From Gordonia terrae (GTDB lineage Bacteria > Actinomycetota > Actinomycetes > Mycobacteriales > Mycobacteriaceae): a DNA stretch of 64,000 nucleotides. Both the position numbers and the translations under genes were made by a program. Below the pieces are notes generated by a model, which saw nothing but the letters and a program-made list of their open reading frames with translations, was not told the DNA's origin and did not search any database. Of the stretch, positions 8,519 to 18,024 are shown one piece after another (the stretch's first letter is position 1; each line of letters opens with the position of its first letter). The DNA lies in NCBI RefSeq assembly GCF_001698225.1, contig NZ_CP016594.1, positions 3,596,001 to 3,660,000 on the forward strand, written 5' to 3'.

Positions 8519-10402
8519 CTACCCCGGATCGATGTCGAAGGAGTTCAGCGGCCGGAGCAGCGACCGCTTCTTCTCCACGTGACCGCCCATCCGGTCCAGG
8601 ATGGACGTCAGTGCCTCGATCGCCTCGACGATGTACGGCCCCTTGTTGAGCATCACGCCCTCCGCGCGGCGGCTCATCGCCGCATCGGTGACCTCCGCAC
8701 GAGACGGAACGCCCGTCTTCGCCAGCCCGTCGAGCACCTGCGTCGCCCAGATGACCGGGACATGTGCGGCCTCGCACAGCCACAGGATCTCCTCCTGTAC
8801 CTCGGCGAGCCGACCGAACCCGACCTCGACGGCCAGGTCGCCGCGGGCGATCATCACCCCGACCGCATCCCAGCGCATCGCCTCGAGCAGCATCTGCGGC
8901 AGCGACTCGAAGGCCGCCCGGGTCTCGATCTTCAGCACGATCCCCACGTCCGGTGCGCCCCGACGACCCAGCTCGTCGATCAGGTCGGCCACGTCCTCCG
9001 GCGACCGGACAAAGGAGCAGTTCACCATGTCGGCGCGCGCTGCCACGAACTCCAGGTCTCGCCGGTCGGCCGCCGTGAGCGCCGGGATGTGCAGCGTCGT
9101 GTCCGGTAGGTTGATCCCCTTCTCGGCCCGGAGTTTGGTTCCACCCGGACCGGCGCGCTCGACGTCGACCACGATCTCGTCGCCGAGCTTCTCCCGGACG
9201 CGCCCGGCGATCTTGCCGTCGTCGAACAGCACCCGATGGCCCGGCATCACATCGTCGAAGGCCTCCCCGAGTTCGCAACCGATCCGATGGGGCCCGGTGC
9301 GAGTCGCCGGAGCCGGGGTGAGGTCGCGCTGTAACCGGATCTCGTCGCCGGTGCGCACCAGCAGGTGCTGGCGCTTCTCCGGCAGTTCGTCGACGACGAG
9401 ACTGCGCCGGGAGCGGGCCGCATCCCGACTGGCGTCCTCGGAACCCGCCACGCCGATCGGCATGCCCGTCTCGTAGTAGACGGTCCGATCGGTCTCTGCG
9501 TCGATACCCGCCTCGGAGACCGAGACCACCTCGAGACGTCGCCGGCGACCGCGGGCGTCACGCAGGACCAGCTGGTCTCTCTGGACGGCGTCGACGAGTG
9601 CGCGCACCGGGATGACCGCGTCGATCCCGTCGGGCAATCGTGCCCCGGGGTCGAGCGGCGTCGTACCGAGCCGCACCCGTGACCGTCGTTCGACCGTGCC
9701 GTTGTCGGCGCGGACGGGTTTCACCTTGATCACCTTCGGCCCCGGTTCGAGCGGTCCGGTGCGCAATTTCGGTCCGGCGAGGTCCATGGCCACCCGCACC
9801 CGGCCCGGCAGGGACCGGACGGACTCGATCATCCGTGACCACTCGGTCGGACCGTCGTGCGCGCAGTTCACCCGCGCGACGTCCATCCCGGCTGCACCCA
9901 TGGCGCGGACCAGGTCCGGATCGTCGGCGGCCTGGGTCGGCATCGTGACCATCACGCGGGTGGCCCGCTCGCCGTGCTCGTCCCGGGGTCCGTCGGCGGT
10001 CGCGTCGTCGCCACCACCGGGGTGTACGCGCCCGAGGAGCCGATCGCGATTGCGGGTCAGGGTTCGCACACCCCCGGCGAGATCACCCCAGATCGGATGC
10101 CGGGTACGGCCCTCGGCGAGCGCGTCCACGGTCTCGATGACCGTCTCGATCCACGAGTAGACGATCGACTCCATCCGGCCGAGACTCGACAGACCGTGCG
10201 CGGACATCGATTCCTGCAGCGGACGAAGGTCGCGGCGTCGGACCGCGACGTAGTGCACGAGGTTGCGGGCGCTGTGCCGGTGCTGATCGGCCACGGCGGC
10301 GATGAGCGACTCGGCCTGTAGCTCCGCGCGGTCGAGGTCGTCCCGCAGCTCGTGCAGAGCCGTGGACAGTTCGGGGATCGACATGACGACGGGGATACCC
10401 AT
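8519..10402 (-). CDS. Pyruvate-kinase-like protein with N-terminal extension and no C-terminal regulatory domain
   Basis: About the last 480 residues resemble the pyruvate kinase barrel: VARVNCAHD (usual RMNFSH), MDLAGPKLRTG (usual DTKGPEIRTG), LKIETRAAF (catalytic Lys and metal-binding Glu), ARGDLAVEV (metal-binding Asp), WATQVLDGL and GVMLNKGPY. The allosteric C-terminal domain is absent: the protein ends shortly after the barrel. The inserted B-domain is enlarged and Arg-rich. The first ~145 residues are a helical extension (HELRDDLDRAELQAESLIAA) I do not recognise. The Thr after the active-site Asp is Leu here, and the Ser of the NFSH motif is Ala, so substrate or ion use may differ. The start may be ATG 10402 or ATG 10384. 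Confidence 0.75.
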   Translation of the reverse strand: MGIPVVMSIPELSTALHELRDDLDRAELQAESLIAAVADQHRHSARNLVHYVAVRRRDLRPLQESMSAHGLSSLGRMESIVYSWIETVIETVDALAEGRTRHPIWGDLAGGVRTLTRNRDRLLGRVHPGGGDDATADGPRDEHGERATRVMVTMPTQAADDPDLVRAMGAAGMDVARVNCAHDGPTEWSRMIESVRSLPGRVRVAMDLAGPKLRTGPLEPGPKVIKVKPVRADNGTVERRSRVRLGTTPLDPGARLPDGIDAVIPVRALVDAVQRDQLVLRDARGRRRRLEVVSVSEAGIDAETDRTVYYETGMPIGVAGSEDASRDAARSRRSLVVDELPEKRQHLLVRTGDEIRLQRDLTPAPATRTGPHRIGCELGEAFDDVMPGHRVLFDDGKIAGRVREKLGDEIVVDVERAGPGGTKLRAEKGINLPDTTLHIPALTAADRRDLEFVAARADMVNCSFVRSPEDVADLIDELGRRGAPDVGIVLKIETRAAFESLPQMLLEAMRWDAVGVMIARGDLAVEVGFGRLAEVQEEILWLCEAAHVPVIWATQVLDGLAKTGVPSRAEVTDAAMSRRAEGVMLNKGPYIVEAIEALTSILDRMGGHVEKKRSLLRPLNSFDIDPG

Positions 10403-10453
10403 CCCGCCACGGTGTCAGACCCAGGTGAACGGTCGGGGCGGCGCGACCACGTC

Positions 10454-11866
10454 TCAGCCGGCGTTGACGATCTTGTCGAGCTTCGGCGGGAGAGTCATCC
10501 CACCCGGATACCGGTGCCAGCCCTTCCGGTCGTAGTACTTGGTGCCGAGCAGACCGAGAAGCACACCGACGAGCAGACCGATGAAACACTGGATGATCGA
10601 CCGGCCGAGGCCTGCCGACAAGTCGGCGTCGAAGTACAAGACCGCGCGCACACCCAGATAGATCACATGCATCGGCTCGATCGCGGCGACCCATTCGAAG
10701 AATCGCGGACTCGCCTCGAGTGGGAGGGTGCCGCCGGACGACGGCAATCCGAACACCACGAAGAACAGCAGGTTGAACAGCAGACCGGCGTTGCCGAACA
10801 CCGCCATCATCGCGCTCGCACTCACCCCGACCGCGAAGATGCCGAGCACCGACAGCATCCAGAGCACGAATCCGTTCGGAATCGATGTCCCGACCATCGC
10901 GCCGACGGCGATGAACAATGTCGACAGCACCACCGCGACGAGGAACATGATCGTCCACTTCGCCGCGAGGGTCGCCCACCGGCTGATCGCGAGCCGCTCG
11001 CGCAGCTGATAGAACGGCCCGTATTCGACGGGCGTCTGGCCGAGCATGCCGTCGACGACGATGCTGACCATCATCGCCCCGGTGAACCCCGCCAGGACGA
11101 GGAGCAGGGTCAGATAGAACGCCGACAGACCGTTGCCCGCGCCGTTGGGAAGCGGCGTCGGTTCGGAGACCTCGACGGCCACCGGGCTCGCGAGCGCGAG
11201 CTGTGCCGCACCGGTGAAGGTGATGTCGTTGCGGTCGAGCTGGGTGCGGACCTGCTCGGTCAGCTGTGCACCGACCTGATCGTTGACGCGCGTCCGCACC
11301 TGGTCGGCGAGGGTCGTGGTGATCGACGACGCGAACGCACCGGAACCCCGGTTGATGAAGATGTCGATGGTCGGTTTCGCCGGTTCGGCGGTGAGGACCG
11401 TGGACCGGCCCAGTGCGACAGCCCGATTGGTGAAGTTCGACCCGACGACGATGACGCCGTAGACCTTGCCGCTGTTCAGCTCGGAGAGGGCGGTCGACCG
11501 GTCGGTTCGGCGCACGACGATCCCGTTCTCCGCCGCCGAGGAGATGATGCCCTCGGCGACCTGCTCGCCGAAGTTCTGCTTCGTGGACTGTCCGTCGGCA
11601 TCCTGCACCTCACCGCCGGCGTCCTCCTGCACCAGCGCGACCGGGAAGTCGTGGAGGTGGCGCTGCGGATCGACGACCGCCGCCATGTACAGCGCGGCCA
11701 TCAGCGAGAACATCACCGCCACCAGCGCGAGCGGTGCGAGCCAGAATCGGGGCGACCCGAGCACTCCCGCGATCGTGCGTCCCGTCGGCTGGTCGGCATC
11801 CGGCGCTTCGTGCGCGCCCTTGCCGAGTGCGTCTCCCGGCTGCTCCGGCGACTCGTGCGTTCCCAT
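10454..11866 (-). CDS. YhgE/Pip-type ABC-2-like membrane protein
   Basis: 470-residue integral membrane protein. One N-terminal membrane segment (about 43-62) is followed by a ~190-residue extracytoplasmic domain with a conserved SGKVYGVIVVGSNF stretch, then about five C-terminal segments (AFYLTLLLVLAGFTGAMMV onward). This matches the YhgE/Pip or ABC-2 permease-like family, members of which occur in actinobacterial drug export and ESX-like settings; no ATPase gene is adjacent, so transport is unproven. The ATG at 11866 has a GGGAGGT site. It stands between era and the kinase-like gene, where M. tuberculosis carries amiA2, so this spot is variable. Confidence 0.8.
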   Translation of the reverse strand: MGTHESPEQPGDALGKGAHEAPDADQPTGRTIAGVLGSPRFWLAPLALVAVMFSLMAALYMAAVVDPQRHLHDFPVALVQEDAGGEVQDADGQSTKQNFGEQVAEGIISSAAENGIVVRRTDRSTALSELNSGKVYGVIVVGSNFTNRAVALGRSTVLTAEPAKPTIDIFINRGSGAFASSITTTLADQVRTRVNDQVGAQLTEQVRTQLDRNDITFTGAAQLALASPVAVEVSEPTPLPNGAGNGLSAFYLTLLLVLAGFTGAMMVSIVVDGMLGQTPVEYGPFYQLRERLAISRWATLAAKWTIMFLVAVVLSTLFIAVGAMVGTSIPNGFVLWMLSVLGIFAVGVSASAMMAVFGNAGLLFNLLFFVVFGLPSSGGTLPLEASPRFFEWVAAIEPMHVIYLGVRAVLYFDADLSAGLGRSIIQCFIGLLVGVLLGLLGTKYYDRKGWHRYPGGMTLPPKLDKIVNAG

Positions 11867-11922
11867 CGGCGTACCTCCCCGCAGGCCGCCCCCGTCGGCG
11901 TCAGGCCGCCGGGAACACGCTG

Positions 11923-12834
11923 CTAGAAACCCAATCGACGCAGCTGTTTGGGGTCGCGTTGCCAGTCCTTGGCGACCTTCACATGCAGATCCAGGTACAC
12001 CTTGGTCCCCAGCAGCCGCTCGATCTGTGCGCGGGCAACTGTACCCACCTCTTTCAGACGCGCGCCCTTGCGTCCGATGATGATGCCCTTCTGGCTGTCA
12101 CGCTCGACGAACAGCACGGCGTGGACGTCGACCATCGGCGGCAGCTCGGGATCCCGGTCCTCCCGGTCGATGACCTCTTCGATAACGACGGCCAGCGAGT
12201 GCGGCAGCTCGTCGTGCACCCCCTCGAGTGCGGCTTCGCGGATGAACTCCGCCATCAGCACCTGCTCGGGTTCGTCGGTGAGTTCACCGTCCGGATAGAA
12301 GGCGGGCCCCTCCTCCATGAGGCCGACGAGCACGTCGGACAGCACGTCGAGCTGCTTGCCCGACTTCGCCGACACCGGGACCACCTCCGACTCCGGTCCG
12401 AGGACCTCGGAGAGCGCGAGAAGCTGTTTGGCCACCTGCTCCGGACCGACCCGGTCGATCTTGGTGACCACGCCGACGATCGTCGTGCGGGGTGCCATCT
12501 CACGGACCTGCGAGATGATCCAGCGGTCGCCCGGCCCGATCGCCTCGTCGGCGGGAATGCAGACACCGATCACGTCGACCTCGGAGTAGGTGTCGCGGAC
12601 GAGGTCGTTCAGTCGCTGACCCAGCAGCGTGCGCGGTCGGTGCAGACCCGGGGTGTCGACGAGGATCAACTGGGCGTCCGGCCGGTTGACGATCCCGCGG
12701 ATGGTGTGGCGGGTGGTCTGCGGACGATTCGAGGTGATCGCGATCTTCTCGCCGACGAGGGCATTGGTGAGCGTGGACTTACCGGTGTTGGGCCGGCCGA
12801 CGAAACAGACGAAGCCCGAACGGAACTCAGGCAT
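11923..12834 (-). CDS. era: GTPase Era (30S assembly)
   Basis: Ras-like GTPase with C-terminal KH domain that binds 16S rRNA 3' end during 30S maturation. G1 is GRPNTGKST near the N-terminus, G3 is VDTPGLHRP, G4 TKID, and the KH signature GRKGARLKEVG lies near the C-terminus. 303 residues from ATG 12834. The start overlaps the preceding cytidine-deaminase-like gene by 8 bases. It forms part of a core run with ybeY, phoH, rsmE and dnaJ that concentrates ribosome maturation functions. Confidence 0.96.
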   Translation of the reverse strand: MPEFRSGFVCFVGRPNTGKSTLTNALVGEKIAITSNRPQTTRHTIRGIVNRPDAQLILVDTPGLHRPRTLLGQRLNDLVRDTYSEVDVIGVCIPADEAIGPGDRWIISQVREMAPRTTIVGVVTKIDRVGPEQVAKQLLALSEVLGPESEVVPVSAKSGKQLDVLSDVLVGLMEEGPAFYPDGELTDEPEQVLMAEFIREAALEGVHDELPHSLAVVIEEVIDREDRDPELPPMVDVHAVLFVERDSQKGIIIGRKGARLKEVGTVARAQIERLLGTKVYLDLHVKVAKDWQRDPKQLRRLGF

Positions 12835-13171
12835 CCGCGCGCCCGATGCGCCGTTGCGGTGCACCCGCGGTGTCGGTCAGGACCGCGTACGCCTCGGGGC
12901 TGAGCTCGTGCAGGGTCGCCAGGCCCGGGTCGTCGGACTCACCGTTCACGACGACCGCCGCCTCGAAGGAGCGGGCCCCACTCGAGATCGCGGACGCCAC
13001 CGCAACCTGCAGCCCGGTGAGGGTCAGGGTGCGGGTGCGCACATCGGCTCCGGCATAGGTGCGGCCGTCGCCGTCCCGGACCGCGGCACCCGACGGCGCC
13101 TCGGCGCGCGCCAGCGCGCCCCGGGCGAGCACCACGAGCTTGCGATCCTCGTCGGTGAGGGTCTCGGTCAC
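12827..13171 (-). CDS. Cytidine-deaminase-like protein lacking zinc ligands
   Basis: 114-residue protein resembling a small cytidine deaminase fold: [29 protein letters not shown] aligns in style with the deaminase entry strands, and [22 protein letters not shown] with the helix that normally carries the zinc site. The zinc signatures (C/H-A-E and P-C-x2-C) are absent; there is no Cys in the protein. It is therefore probably not an active deaminase. Overlaps both neighbours (CorC-type gene by GTGA, era by 8 bases), so it is co-translated with era. The position matches Rv2365c of M. tuberculosis. Confidence 0.8.
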   Translation of the reverse strand: MTETLTDEDRKLVVLARGALARAEAPSGAAVRDGDGRTYAGADVRTRTLTLTGLQVAVASAISSGARSFEAAVVVNGESDDPGLATLHELSPEAYAVLTDTAGAPQRRIGRADA

Positions 13172-14637
13172 TGATTCATCCTTGCTCTCGGGTCGTCTGC
13201 ACTGTCGCGATCGGCGGCGTCGCCCTCCGGGGCGTCGTCGCCGGTGTCTCTCGCCGCTCGCTCGGCCCGCCGTTCGTCCTCGTGGTCACGGCCCGCGGCC
13301 CGTTCAGAACGCCCCGCCGAGCGGCTCGAGTGGCCGCGGTGCTCGTCGCGCCGAGACTCCTCCTCCGCGCCGGGGACCCGGGTGACCAGCACCGTGATGA
13401 TGCGTTGGCGGCCTTGGCGATTGGGTCCGCCCTCGGCCACCAGCTGCAGTCCGTGCGATTCGACCCGGGCGCCCGGCAACGGCACACGGCCCAATTCCAG
13501 GCCGACGAGTCCGCCGACCGTCTCGACCTCCTCCTCGGCGATCTCGACGTCGAACAGCTCGCCGAGGTCTTCGACGGGCAGTCGTGCCGACACCCGATAG
13601 GACCCGTCGCCGAGGTCGTCGACCGGGGCGAGCTCGTCGGTGTCGTACTCATCGGTGATCTCGCCGACGATCTCCTCGAGAACGTCCTCGATGGTCACCA
13701 ATCCGGCGATGCCGCCGTACTCGTCGACGAGCATCGCCATGTGGTTGCGCTCGCGCTGCATGTCGGCGAGGACCCGGTCGAGCGGTTTGGAATCGGGGAT
13801 GAACTCGGCGTCACGCATCACGTCCACGACTCGGAGCGTCGAGGGGTCGATGCGCTGGGCGACCGTACGGGCCACCAGGTCCTTGAGATACACGATGCCC
13901 AGGACGTCGTCGGTGTTCTCACCGATCACCGGGATCCGCGAATGTCCGGACCGCGTCGCGAGACTCGTGGCCTGCAGCGCAGTCTTGTCGGCCTCGATCC
14001 ACACCATCTCCGGGCGCGGGACCATCACCTCGCGGGCGCTGGTGTCACCGAGGTCGAACACCGACTGGATCATGCGGCGCTCGTCGGCAGCGACCACACC
14101 CGACGCCTCGGCGAGGTCGACGACCTCACGCAGCTCGACCTCGGTCGCGAACGGACCGTTGCGGAACCCGCGACCCGGGGTCAGGGCGTTGCCGATCAGG
14201 ATCAGCAGACGGGTCAGCGGTTTGAGCAGCACTCCCAGCGCGAACAGCAGGTACGACGATGCCAGCGCGATCGTGTAGGCGTGTTGCCGGCCCAGGGTGC
14301 GGGGGCCGACGCCGACCGCGACATACGAGACGACGGTCATCGCGGCGATGGCGACCGCCAATCCTCCGCCGACGCCGATGAGTTGGGTCGCGGCGACCGC
14401 GACGAGCGCGACGGCCGCGGTCTCGCAGACCACGCGGAGCAGCACCACGAGGCCGAGATAGGTCGCGCGTGCGCCCAAGATGTCCGCCAGGCGGCGCGCA
14501 CCCGCGCGCCCCTCGCGGACCATGTCGTCGACCCGGGCGTTCGACACGGTCGACACCGCGGTGTCCACCGCCGCGAAGATCCCACCGACCCCGATCAACA
14601 CGACTGCGGCCACGATGAACCAGTAGTCAGAGGTCAC
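13168..14637 (-). CDS. CNNM/CorC-type transporter with DUF21, CBS pair and CorC_HlyC domain
   Basis: 489 residues. The N-terminal DUF21 membrane domain has about four segments ([18 protein letters not shown], then [11 protein letters not shown]). Two CBS repeats follow (from [16 protein letters not shown] to [15 protein letters not shown]), then the transporter-associated C-terminal domain and a highly charged tail rich in Arg, Glu and Asp. Family members handle magnesium or cobalt efflux or homeostasis; the ion here is not shown. The GTG start overlaps the ybeY stop. The charged tail of about 70 residues after VLVTRVPG is not part of the family core. Confidence 0.9.
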   Translation of the reverse strand: MTSDYWFIVAAVVLIGVGGIFAAVDTAVSTVSNARVDDMVREGRAGARRLADILGARATYLGLVVLLRVVCETAAVALVAVAATQLIGVGGGLAVAIAAMTVVSYVAVGVGPRTLGRQHAYTIALASSYLLFALGVLLKPLTRLLILIGNALTPGRGFRNGPFATEVELREVVDLAEASGVVAADERRMIQSVFDLGDTSAREVMVPRPEMVWIEADKTALQATSLATRSGHSRIPVIGENTDDVLGIVYLKDLVARTVAQRIDPSTLRVVDVMRDAEFIPDSKPLDRVLADMQRERNHMAMLVDEYGGIAGLVTIEDVLEEIVGEITDEYDTDELAPVDDLGDGSYRVSARLPVEDLGELFDVEIAEEEVETVGGLVGLELGRVPLPGARVESHGLQLVAEGGPNRQGRQRIITVLVTRVPGAEEESRRDEHRGHSSRSAGRSERAAGRDHEDERRAERAARDTGDDAPEGDAADRDSADDPRARMNQ

Positions 14638-15221
14638 CCTCGGTCCTCCTCGGACCGCGTCGGGGCACCGGGGGCCGGCGTTCCGCCCTCGACACCGGTG
14701 AATCCGATGTTCGACAGCAGCCGCGAATCACGGTCGGTCTGTCGTTGCTCCTGCGCGCGGCGGTGACGTTCGGCGTAGAACGCGTCGAGGATGCGGTTCT
14801 GCAGCCCGAACATCTCGCGCTCCTCCTCCGGTTCGGCGTGGTCGTAGCCGAGCAGGTGGAGTACACCGTGGATGGTCAGCATCGCCAGCTCGTGCTCGAA
14901 GGACCGTTTCGCCTCGCGCGCCTGCTTCCGGGCGAAGTCGGGACACAGCACGATGTCACCCAGGATCGCCGGACCCGGGTCGGTGGCGTCCGGCCGTCCG
15001 CCGGGCACGAGTTCGTCCATCGGGAAACTCATCACGTCGGTCGGACCGGGCAGGTCCATCCACTGCACGTGCATGTCCGCCATGGTGTCCTCGTCGACGC
15101 ACAGCACCGACAGCAGCGCCGCGGGATTGACGTCCATCGCGTTCACCGCGAAGCGCGCGGCGTCGATGATCAGCTCGGCGGGAACCTCCACCCCGGATTC
15201 GTTCGCGAGTTCGATGCTCAT
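14634..15221 (-). CDS. ybeY: Endoribonuclease YbeY
   Basis: Zinc-dependent single-strand RNase for 16S rRNA 3' maturation and ribosome quality control. The catalytic motif [11 protein letters not shown] (three His ligands) is intact, with the conserved DVMSFPMDE segment before it. 195 residues; the last ~35 residues after the core are an extra disordered tail. The ATG at 15219-15221 overlaps the phoH stop (ATGA) and its own stop overlaps the CorC-type gene, so phoH, ybeY and that gene are translationally coupled. Confidence 0.96.
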   Translation of the reverse strand: MSIELANESGVEVPAELIIDAARFAVNAMDVNPAALLSVLCVDEDTMADMHVQWMDLPGPTDVMSFPMDELVPGGRPDATDPGPAILGDIVLCPDFARKQAREAKRSFEHELAMLTIHGVLHLLGYDHAEPEEEREMFGLQNRILDAFYAERHRRAQEQRQTDRDSRLLSNIGFTGVEGGTPAPGAPTRSEEDRG

Positions 15222-16300
15222 GAGCGACGTCCCTGAGACGCGGCCCGCCGCGCGGCGCGGTTGCCGCCGAGCGCGGTGTTGGGCAGACCTCGCTGCGCCT
15301 CCTCGGCCCGTCCGTAGGCGTCGACGATGTCGGCGACCAACCGGTGCCGGACCACGTCCTGGCTGGTGAGCCGCGCGAAGTGGATGTCGTCGATGCCCTC
15401 GAGGATCTCCGTCGCCGCCAGCAGCCCGCTCCGGGCACCGCCGGGCAGGTCCATCTGGGTGACGTCGCCGGTGACGACGACCTTGGAACCGAAGCCGAGC
15501 CGGGTCAGGAACATCTTCATCTGTTCGCTCGTCGTGTTCTGGGCCTCGTCGAGGATGATGAACGCGTCATTCAGGGTGCGGCCGCGCATGTAGGCCAACG
15601 GTGCCACCTCGATGACCCCGGCGGCCATCAGCTTCGGGATCGCGTCCGGGTCCATCATGTCGTGCAGCGCGTCGTACAGCGGACGCAGATACGGGTCGAT
15701 CTTCTCGCTCAGCGTGCCGGGCAGGAAGCCGAGGCGCTCGCCCGCCTCGACCGCAGGCCGCGTCAAGATGATGCGGTTGACCGACTTGGACTGCAGCGCC
15801 TGGACGGCCTTGGCCATCGCGAGGTAGGTCTTGCCGGTACCGGCCGGGCCGACACCGAACACGATGGTGTGGTCGTCGATGGCATCGACGTAGTGCTTCT
15901 GGTTGAGCGTCTTCGGCCGGATCGTCTTACCGCGTCGCGACAGGATGTCGAGCGACAGCACGTCGGCAGGCGATTCCTCGGTGCCGTCGGACAACATGGA
16001 CACGCTGTGCCGGACGAGATCGGGTGTCAGCGGGGTACCCCGGCCGACGAGGTCGACGAGTTCGGCTATGACGCGCTCGGACGCCGCGACCTCGGCGGGT
16101 TCACCGGTGAGCGTGACCTGATTGCCGCGAACGTGGATGTCGGCGGGCAGCAGCTGCTCGAGCGTACGCAGGTTGACGTCACTGGCGCCGAGCAGCCCGA
16201 ACACGACTCCGGGAGAGACTTCGACAGTGGATGTGACCCCAGACCGGCGCGGCTGCGTACGGCTGGATTGCCCGCTCTGGTCGGGGTTGTCGTCACTCAC
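15218..16300 (-). CDS. phoH: PhoH-family ATPase
   Basis: P-loop ATPase of the PhoH family, tied to RNA metabolism and usually paired with ybeY. Walker A is [12 protein letters not shown] (about 150-161); Walker B lies in [14 protein letters not shown]. 360 residues from the GTG at 16298-16300, chosen because AGGAG sits about 10 bases upstream; the alternative GTG at 16312 would overlap that ribosome-binding site. The N-terminal ~100 residues hold a KH-like domain ([18 protein letters not shown]). First gene of a coupled string with ybeY. Confidence 0.95.
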   Translation of the reverse strand: MSDDNPDQSGQSSRTQPRRSGVTSTVEVSPGVVFGLLGASDVNLRTLEQLLPADIHVRGNQVTLTGEPAEVAASERVIAELVDLVGRGTPLTPDLVRHSVSMLSDGTEESPADVLSLDILSRRGKTIRPKTLNQKHYVDAIDDHTIVFGVGPAGTGKTYLAMAKAVQALQSKSVNRIILTRPAVEAGERLGFLPGTLSEKIDPYLRPLYDALHDMMDPDAIPKLMAAGVIEVAPLAYMRGRTLNDAFIILDEAQNTTSEQMKMFLTRLGFGSKVVVTGDVTQMDLPGGARSGLLAATEILEGIDDIHFARLTSQDVVRHRLVADIVDAYGRAEEAQRGLPNTALGGNRAARRAASQGRRS

Positions 16301-16435
16301 GTATGAAATCACTCCTGGTGTTCTGTTCTGGATGCTGTTCTGTTCTGGCTCGACCCCGGCCCACCGCTACCGCGGCCCGCAGAGGTGTGGTCAGTCTATC
16401 GCGGTGCAACAGCCGATCAGCAGGCAATATTTCCG

Positions 16436-17215
16436 TCAGATCCCCAGCACCCGGATCGTCTGCCGCGTGCACGCGCTTCGCGGGTCGACGAAGGCGTCGT
16501 GCCCTTCGCCGGGGACCGCGACGAACTCCGCGGACTGTCCGCGGGCGATCGCGGCGTCGACGTACCGGCGGCTGGACTCGATCGGGATGAGATCGTCGGT
16601 GTCGCCGTGTATCGCCACGACGTGGGCGTCGACGACCGGCGCCAGCAGGGGCGAGGCATCTGCGTACCGCCGCGGCGACTCACTGAACGGCCGACCCATG
16701 AACGCCCGCACCGACTCTCGGTCGGCGGCTTCGACGGTGTCGAGTACGGCCGCCTGCGCGACGACCGTGGTGATGGTGGTCGTGGCGGTACGTGCGCCGA
16801 GTTGTCCGACCGCCCAGACTGCGAGCTGGCCACCGGCCGAGTGCCCGACGACCGCCGTCGAGGAGAAGTCGACGCCGCCCGCCGGGAGCAGGTCACGGAC
16901 GGACCCGTCGAGGGCGCCGAGTGCATCGATGACATCCCGGCCGGTGTTCGGCCATCCGCCGCCCTCTTCACCGACCCGGCGGTACTCGATGTTCCACACC
17001 GCCGCCCCGCGCTCGGCGAGCATGCGGGCGATCGCGGTCTGCGTCGTCGAGCCGAATTCGACCGACCAGGAGCCGCCGTGCACCAAGACCACGAGCCGCG
17101 CGGGCGCCGCGGCGTCGAAACCGTCGGCGGGCACGTACAGGTGCCCGAACTGCGAGGGCGCGGAGCCGTATTCGACCTTCGTACGACGCACCGAGCGGCG
17201 TCCGACGACACTCAT
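16436..17215 (-). CDS. Alpha/beta hydrolase
   Basis: 259-residue carboxylesterase/peptidase-like alpha/beta hydrolase. The oxyanion HGG motif is LVHGGSWS (about 45-52), the nucleophile elbow is GHSAGG, and the acid and base lie in HGDTDDLIP and GEGHDAF. No signal peptide. The start ATG at 17213-17215 overlaps the rsmE stop (ATGA), so it is translated after rsmE. The substrate is unknown; the fold resembles kynurenine-formamidase-like and BD-FAE esterases. Confidence 0.88.
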   Translation of the reverse strand: MSVVGRRSVRRTKVEYGSAPSQFGHLYVPADGFDAAAPARLVVLVHGGSWSVEFGSTTQTAIARMLAERGAAVWNIEYRRVGEEGGGWPNTGRDVIDALGALDGSVRDLLPAGGVDFSSTAVVGHSAGGQLAVWAVGQLGARTATTTITTVVAQAAVLDTVEAADRESVRAFMGRPFSESPRRYADASPLLAPVVDAHVVAIHGDTDDLIPIESSRRYVDAAIARGQSAEFVAVPGEGHDAFVDPRSACTRQTIRVLGI

Positions 17216-17961
17216 CGCGTCCACCGGCGGGTGAGCACCCCGATCGCGCCGAGCGCCACCGCGGCCGCCGTCGACGTGCGCAGGACCTCGGGACCGAGCA
17301 CGACCGACTGCGCCCCGAGCGCGGTCAGATCGGCGACCTCACCGGCGTCGAGACCACCCTCCGGCCCGACCACGAGCAGGATCTCGGTGGCGTCGGCGAG
17401 TGGCAGCTGCGCGAGTGGCTGCGCGGCCTCCTCGTGCAAGACGGCGACGACCCCGCCCGCGGCCACGACGTCCGCGCAGCGGGCACGGACGTCGATGGTG
17501 GTCGCGAGGTCGGTGACCTCCGGGATCCACGGACGCCGGCTCTGCTTCGCGGCCGCCGACGCCGCGGCCCGCCATTTGCCGACGCCCTTGTCCGCCTTGC
17601 CCGTCCATCGCGACACGCACCGCAGTGCCTGCCAGGGCACGATGACATCGACGCCTGCCTCGGTGGCGAGGTCGACCGCGAGCTCGGACCGTTCGGATTT
17701 CGGCAACGCCTGCACCAGGGTCACCTGCGGGGTGGGGCGCGCCTCGAACGAGAGGTCGTGGACGGTCGCCACCAGCGTGTCCTTGGCGGTGATCTCCCGG
17801 ATCTCGCAACCGCCCACCGAACCGGCGCCGTCACCGACCAGGATCCGCTCGCCCACACCGAGCCTGGCGACGGTGACCGCGTGCCGGCCCTCGGGCCCAC
17901 TCAGGGTCACCTCGGCCCCGGGTGCGGGCACGGAGTCCGCCCAGAACAGCGGTGGACTCAC
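17212..17961 (-). CDS. rsmE: 16S rRNA (uracil1498-N3)-methyltransferase
   Basis: SPOUT-class SAM-dependent methyltransferase modifying U1498 of 16S rRNA. The knotted C-terminal domain is clear: LLVVGPEGGLDAGEV and VVLGPEVLRTSTAA, with the PUA-like N-terminal domain before it (VTLSGPEGRHAVTVARLGVGE). About 249 residues from GTG 17961; GTG 17988 is also possible. It sits between dnaJ and a hydrolase gene, matching Rv2372c next to dnaJ2 in M. tuberculosis. Confidence 0.93.
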   Translation of the reverse strand: MSPPLFWADSVPAPGAEVTLSGPEGRHAVTVARLGVGERILVGDGAGSVGGCEIREITAKDTLVATVHDLSFEARPTPQVTLVQALPKSERSELAVDLATEAGVDVIVPWQALRCVSRWTGKADKGVGKWRAAASAAAKQSRRPWIPEVTDLATTIDVRARCADVVAAGGVVAVLHEEAAQPLAQLPLADATEILLVVGPEGGLDAGEVADLTALGAQSVVLGPEVLRTSTAAAVALGAIGVLTRRWTR

Positions 17962-18024
17962 CGCGCACCCGCCGCCCGGGAGGGGCACACCCGCCGAGAC
18001 CTCATCGCCACGGACACGCCGGGT

